64,000 nucleotides of DNA from Siphonodentalium dalli (taxonomy: Eukaryota > Mollusca > Scaphopoda > Gadilida > Siphonodentaliidae). Made by a program: the position numbers and the translations under genes. Location of the stretch: assembly GCA_032622095.1 (NCBI GenBank), contig CP136067.1, forward strand, positions 76,596,705-76,660,704, read 5' to 3'. The notes below the pieces were generated by a model that saw only the letters and a program-made list of their open reading frames with translations, searched no databases and was not told the origin of the DNA. This document shows, piece after piece, positions 61,930 through 64,000 of the stretch; position 1 is the first letter of the stretch, and each line of letters starts with the position of its first letter.

Positions 61930-62535
61930 CGGGGCATAATGCGACACACAAGCACATTAGACCCCACCATGCCAATAAAACGATGGAAGGGCACACATTA
62001 TTAAACTAAAAGTTAGATAAATATTTCCACTAGACATATTAATACTCATACTTGCCTGGGAAGCACCAATTTCTGAACACCATTACTCCCCGTCGACGTA
62101 CCCAATCCGTCGCAGTATGCCCCATACATGCACGGGGCACAATGAGACACATTTGACATTACAACTACAGCATATATACCGAACTTAATAAATGCAAGAC
62201 GGTCTGCAGTTTCTTTTCTTTTGTGGACTGAAAGAATGTATAAGCGTTATTTAAAGTCATAGCAGCAGACCAATGAGACATTTTATTTATTTATATGGCG
62301 GGTAAAAATAGCACCATAAAGTTTTGATTTCAGGAAAATGGCCGGGTTATAGGGTTAACAATAATTATTTATATATATCATGTTTTAATGTTTGGGAATG
62401 ATCGAATATGTTTTTTTTTATTTCTTTTCTTTTGAACTAATTACGATAAGATTTATTTTTCCAGGTTTGATTTGAGATATGTCTAATCATAATTTGTTCT
62501 CGTACTGGTGTACCCGAGTGTCGCATTATGCCCCA
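61930..62535. mobile_element. MITE-like element, about 606 bp
   Basis: Ends CGGGGCATAATGCGACAC and GTGTCGCATTATGCCCCA are inverted repeats over 17 bp. Inside, GTATGCCCCATAC and GGGGCACAATGAGACAC (62115-62155) are further relatives of the end motif. No coding content; target duplication unclear. Confidence 0.75.
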
Positions 62536-63715
62536 CAACCAGACAACGTGTCTCTCCCCCAATATGAGTGAATGTGAATAACCGATGTACATAGAACTGA
62601 TCAACTTACTATATAACTCGTCTTATTTTACCAAAATACGCACGTATAGCTTTGGTGGTAGTGGTAATATGTTCTCGTTTTAACATGTACAAGACCTACC
62701 AAAAGTTATAAACCATTCAAAAAGGGGGTCTTTTAGTTACTAAATATAATCTGAATTGAATAACGATGTGAGTGTAGGTCCAGACCATGATCTGGATATA
62801 ATGGTATAATCCCATCATAGCACTGATGACGTACCTTACTAGAATATTTAATTCAGATGATATCAGTACAAATCTAAATTCAAATATACTAACTTACTAA
62901 GTCATAAAATGACAATAGTAGTTGAACAAATAAGGCCCATATTAAAGCCTAACTTGTATAATGTATTGCATGATCATGTGCATGTTACCAAAATTAATGT
63001 ATTCATTTATTCATGAAATATTTCTAATATCTTTATTCATGTATGCTTATTATATTTATGCTTGCTTTCCTGCATGAAATCATATCTCTTGTCATAATTC
63101 TGTTTCCCAATTCCTATTATTTTTATAACCACTTTCTCTTCCTGCATGAAACCAAATTTCTTGTCTGCATGAAACTATATTTCTTGTCTTCACTCAATAT
63201 TGTTTTTTTTGGTCTCTTCTTTCTTTTATAACACTAGGTATATGAGCCTCTTGACTAGAACCTAGAACATATAAGCTCATACTTATGACATTAAATTAAA
63301 TTACCCTCATTAGTCTACAATGATTGGTCTCACATACCGGTACTCTATAATCCTACAGCTTAAAAATAAAAATATATAAAAAATTCAAAATTCAAAATCA
63401 AAACTTTGTAAAAAATGAAACAAAACCTCTCAATCCGATGAAACATCACAATCGCAATGCACTGTATATAAACATACAAGTAGTGAAAAATAAATTAAAC
63501 ATCTGAAACTATGAAATCTCATATATTTAGCTTACAACACGCATAGCTTTGAAAACAGATACCTACACAAGTGATCTTTTTGGCTGTCAGCCATTGAATT
63601 TTTTTTTTTTTTTTTTATATTTGTTTCATCCAACTGCACCTCCTCCACGCTGCTCTCCTCTACTTTACTCTCTTTGTAACCCCTACCCTCCCACCCACCC
63701 CAACCACAAACTGCA
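62536..63715. other. Gene-free; probable 5' UTR of a LINE near its right end
   Basis: AT-rich, with T-rich and CTTCCTGCATGAAA direct repeats at about 63065-63185. The last part, with a T20 run (63600-63617) and CCACCCACCCC text, may be the 5' untranslated region of the retrotransposon ORF starting at 63716. Confidence 0.4.
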
Positions 63716-64000
63716 ATGCCGATAAAATATCCTTGCTCAACCTGTAACAAATCAGTAAGAAACAATCAAGATGCTCTGGGATGTGACTTGTGTGACCAGT
63801 GGATTCATTTGAAATGCTCTAAGTTAACAAAAACTGATCTAATAAGGTTAAATGAAGATAACTCACCCTGGTTCTGCTATCATTGTATCCAGGAAATCTT
63901 ACCTTTCAACAACATTGAAGAAGAAGCCCTTTTCAAATTAGCTATATATGACATGAATCAAGATTTTAACCACCTAGAACTACCAAATATAAAACCACTT
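63716..64000 (+). CDS. PHD-finger N-terminus of a non-LTR retrotransposon protein (partial)
   Basis: An open frame starts with ATG at 63716 and runs off the window without a stop (95 codons). Residues 7-57 form a complete C4HC3 PHD finger: Cys7, Cys10, Cys23, Cys26, His31, Cys34, Cys54, Cys57, with the conserved Trp52 two residues before the seventh ligand (SPWFCYHC). The following EILPFNNIEEEAL matches the pattern LPF..L.. that I know from PHD-fingered ORFs preceding endonuclease and reverse transcriptase in invertebrate LINEs (CR1/L2-type). The first half of the protein is undamaged, so this may be a recent, possibly full-length copy. Alternatives are a host PHD gene, which is less likely given the LPF segment and the repeat-rich setting. 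Confidence 0.8.
   Translation, partial: MPIKYPCSTCNKSVRNNQDALGCDLCDQWIHLKCSKLTKTDLIRLNEDNSPWFCYHCIQEILPFNNIEEEALFKLAIYDMNQDFNHLELPNIKPL

Overview
The window is nuclear DNA of an invertebrate animal. It has no bacterial-style gene packing, introns are long, GT..AG splice sites flank the only convincing host exons, and most of the sequence is microsatellites, minisatellites, MITEs, SINEs and decayed non-LTR retrotransposons. The style of the retroelement remnants (a LINE tail ending in repeated TCAA units, PHD-finger and zinc-knuckle ORFs) suggests a lophotrochozoan such as a mollusc, annelid or brachiopod. That is an inference, not something the sequence proves.

One host gene is well supported: a plus-strand ETS transcription factor of the PEA3 group (ETV1/ETV4/ETV5-like), spread over about 32 kb in at least five exons (810-888, 16858-17110, 22487-22731, 31469-31668, 32571-33014). 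Every exon junction joins in phase and every junction has a GT donor and an AG acceptor. The ETS DNA-binding domain is split between the last two exons at the conserved EPEE|VARRW junction. Counted from an ATG at 813 the joined reading frame gives 405 residues and stops at 33012-33014. Further 5' exons may lie left of the window.

The introns are repeat-rich. Intron 1 (about 16 kb) holds a 30-bp tandem array, a tandemly duplicated degenerate block, SINE tails, a hAT-type MITE with an 8-bp target duplication, and a TTAA-flanked MITE ending only 69 bp before exon 2. Intron 2 (5.4 kb) holds a 3-kb minisatellite with a 50-bp unit. Intron 3 (8.7 kb) contains a LINE ORF1 remnant, a minus-strand pseudogene of an uncharacterised, possibly transposase-like protein family interrupted by a TTAA MITE, and a long hairpin. 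Intron 4 (0.9 kb) has a (GA)n tract and an inverted repeat just before the last exon.

From about 33 kb to 63.7 kb I see no host gene. There are four LINE 3'-end remnants (41248-41835 minus, 44087-44673 plus, 49807-50363 minus, 59771-60205 plus), two TTAA-type MITEs, a hAT MITE with an exact 8-bp target duplication at 48259-48515, a GATATC-rich array, several foldback elements, and a 2.28-kb element with two 506-bp inverted arms at 54128-56410. The right edge cuts into an intact ORF with a full C4HC3 PHD finger, of the kind found at the start of non-LTR retrotransposon proteins. The most distinctive unexplained items are that 2.28-kb foldback element with its thrice-repeated internal motif, the GATATC array with its nested palindrome, and the 'SQFKN..SHGKG' pseudogene. 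No window-spanning new gene system is apparent.
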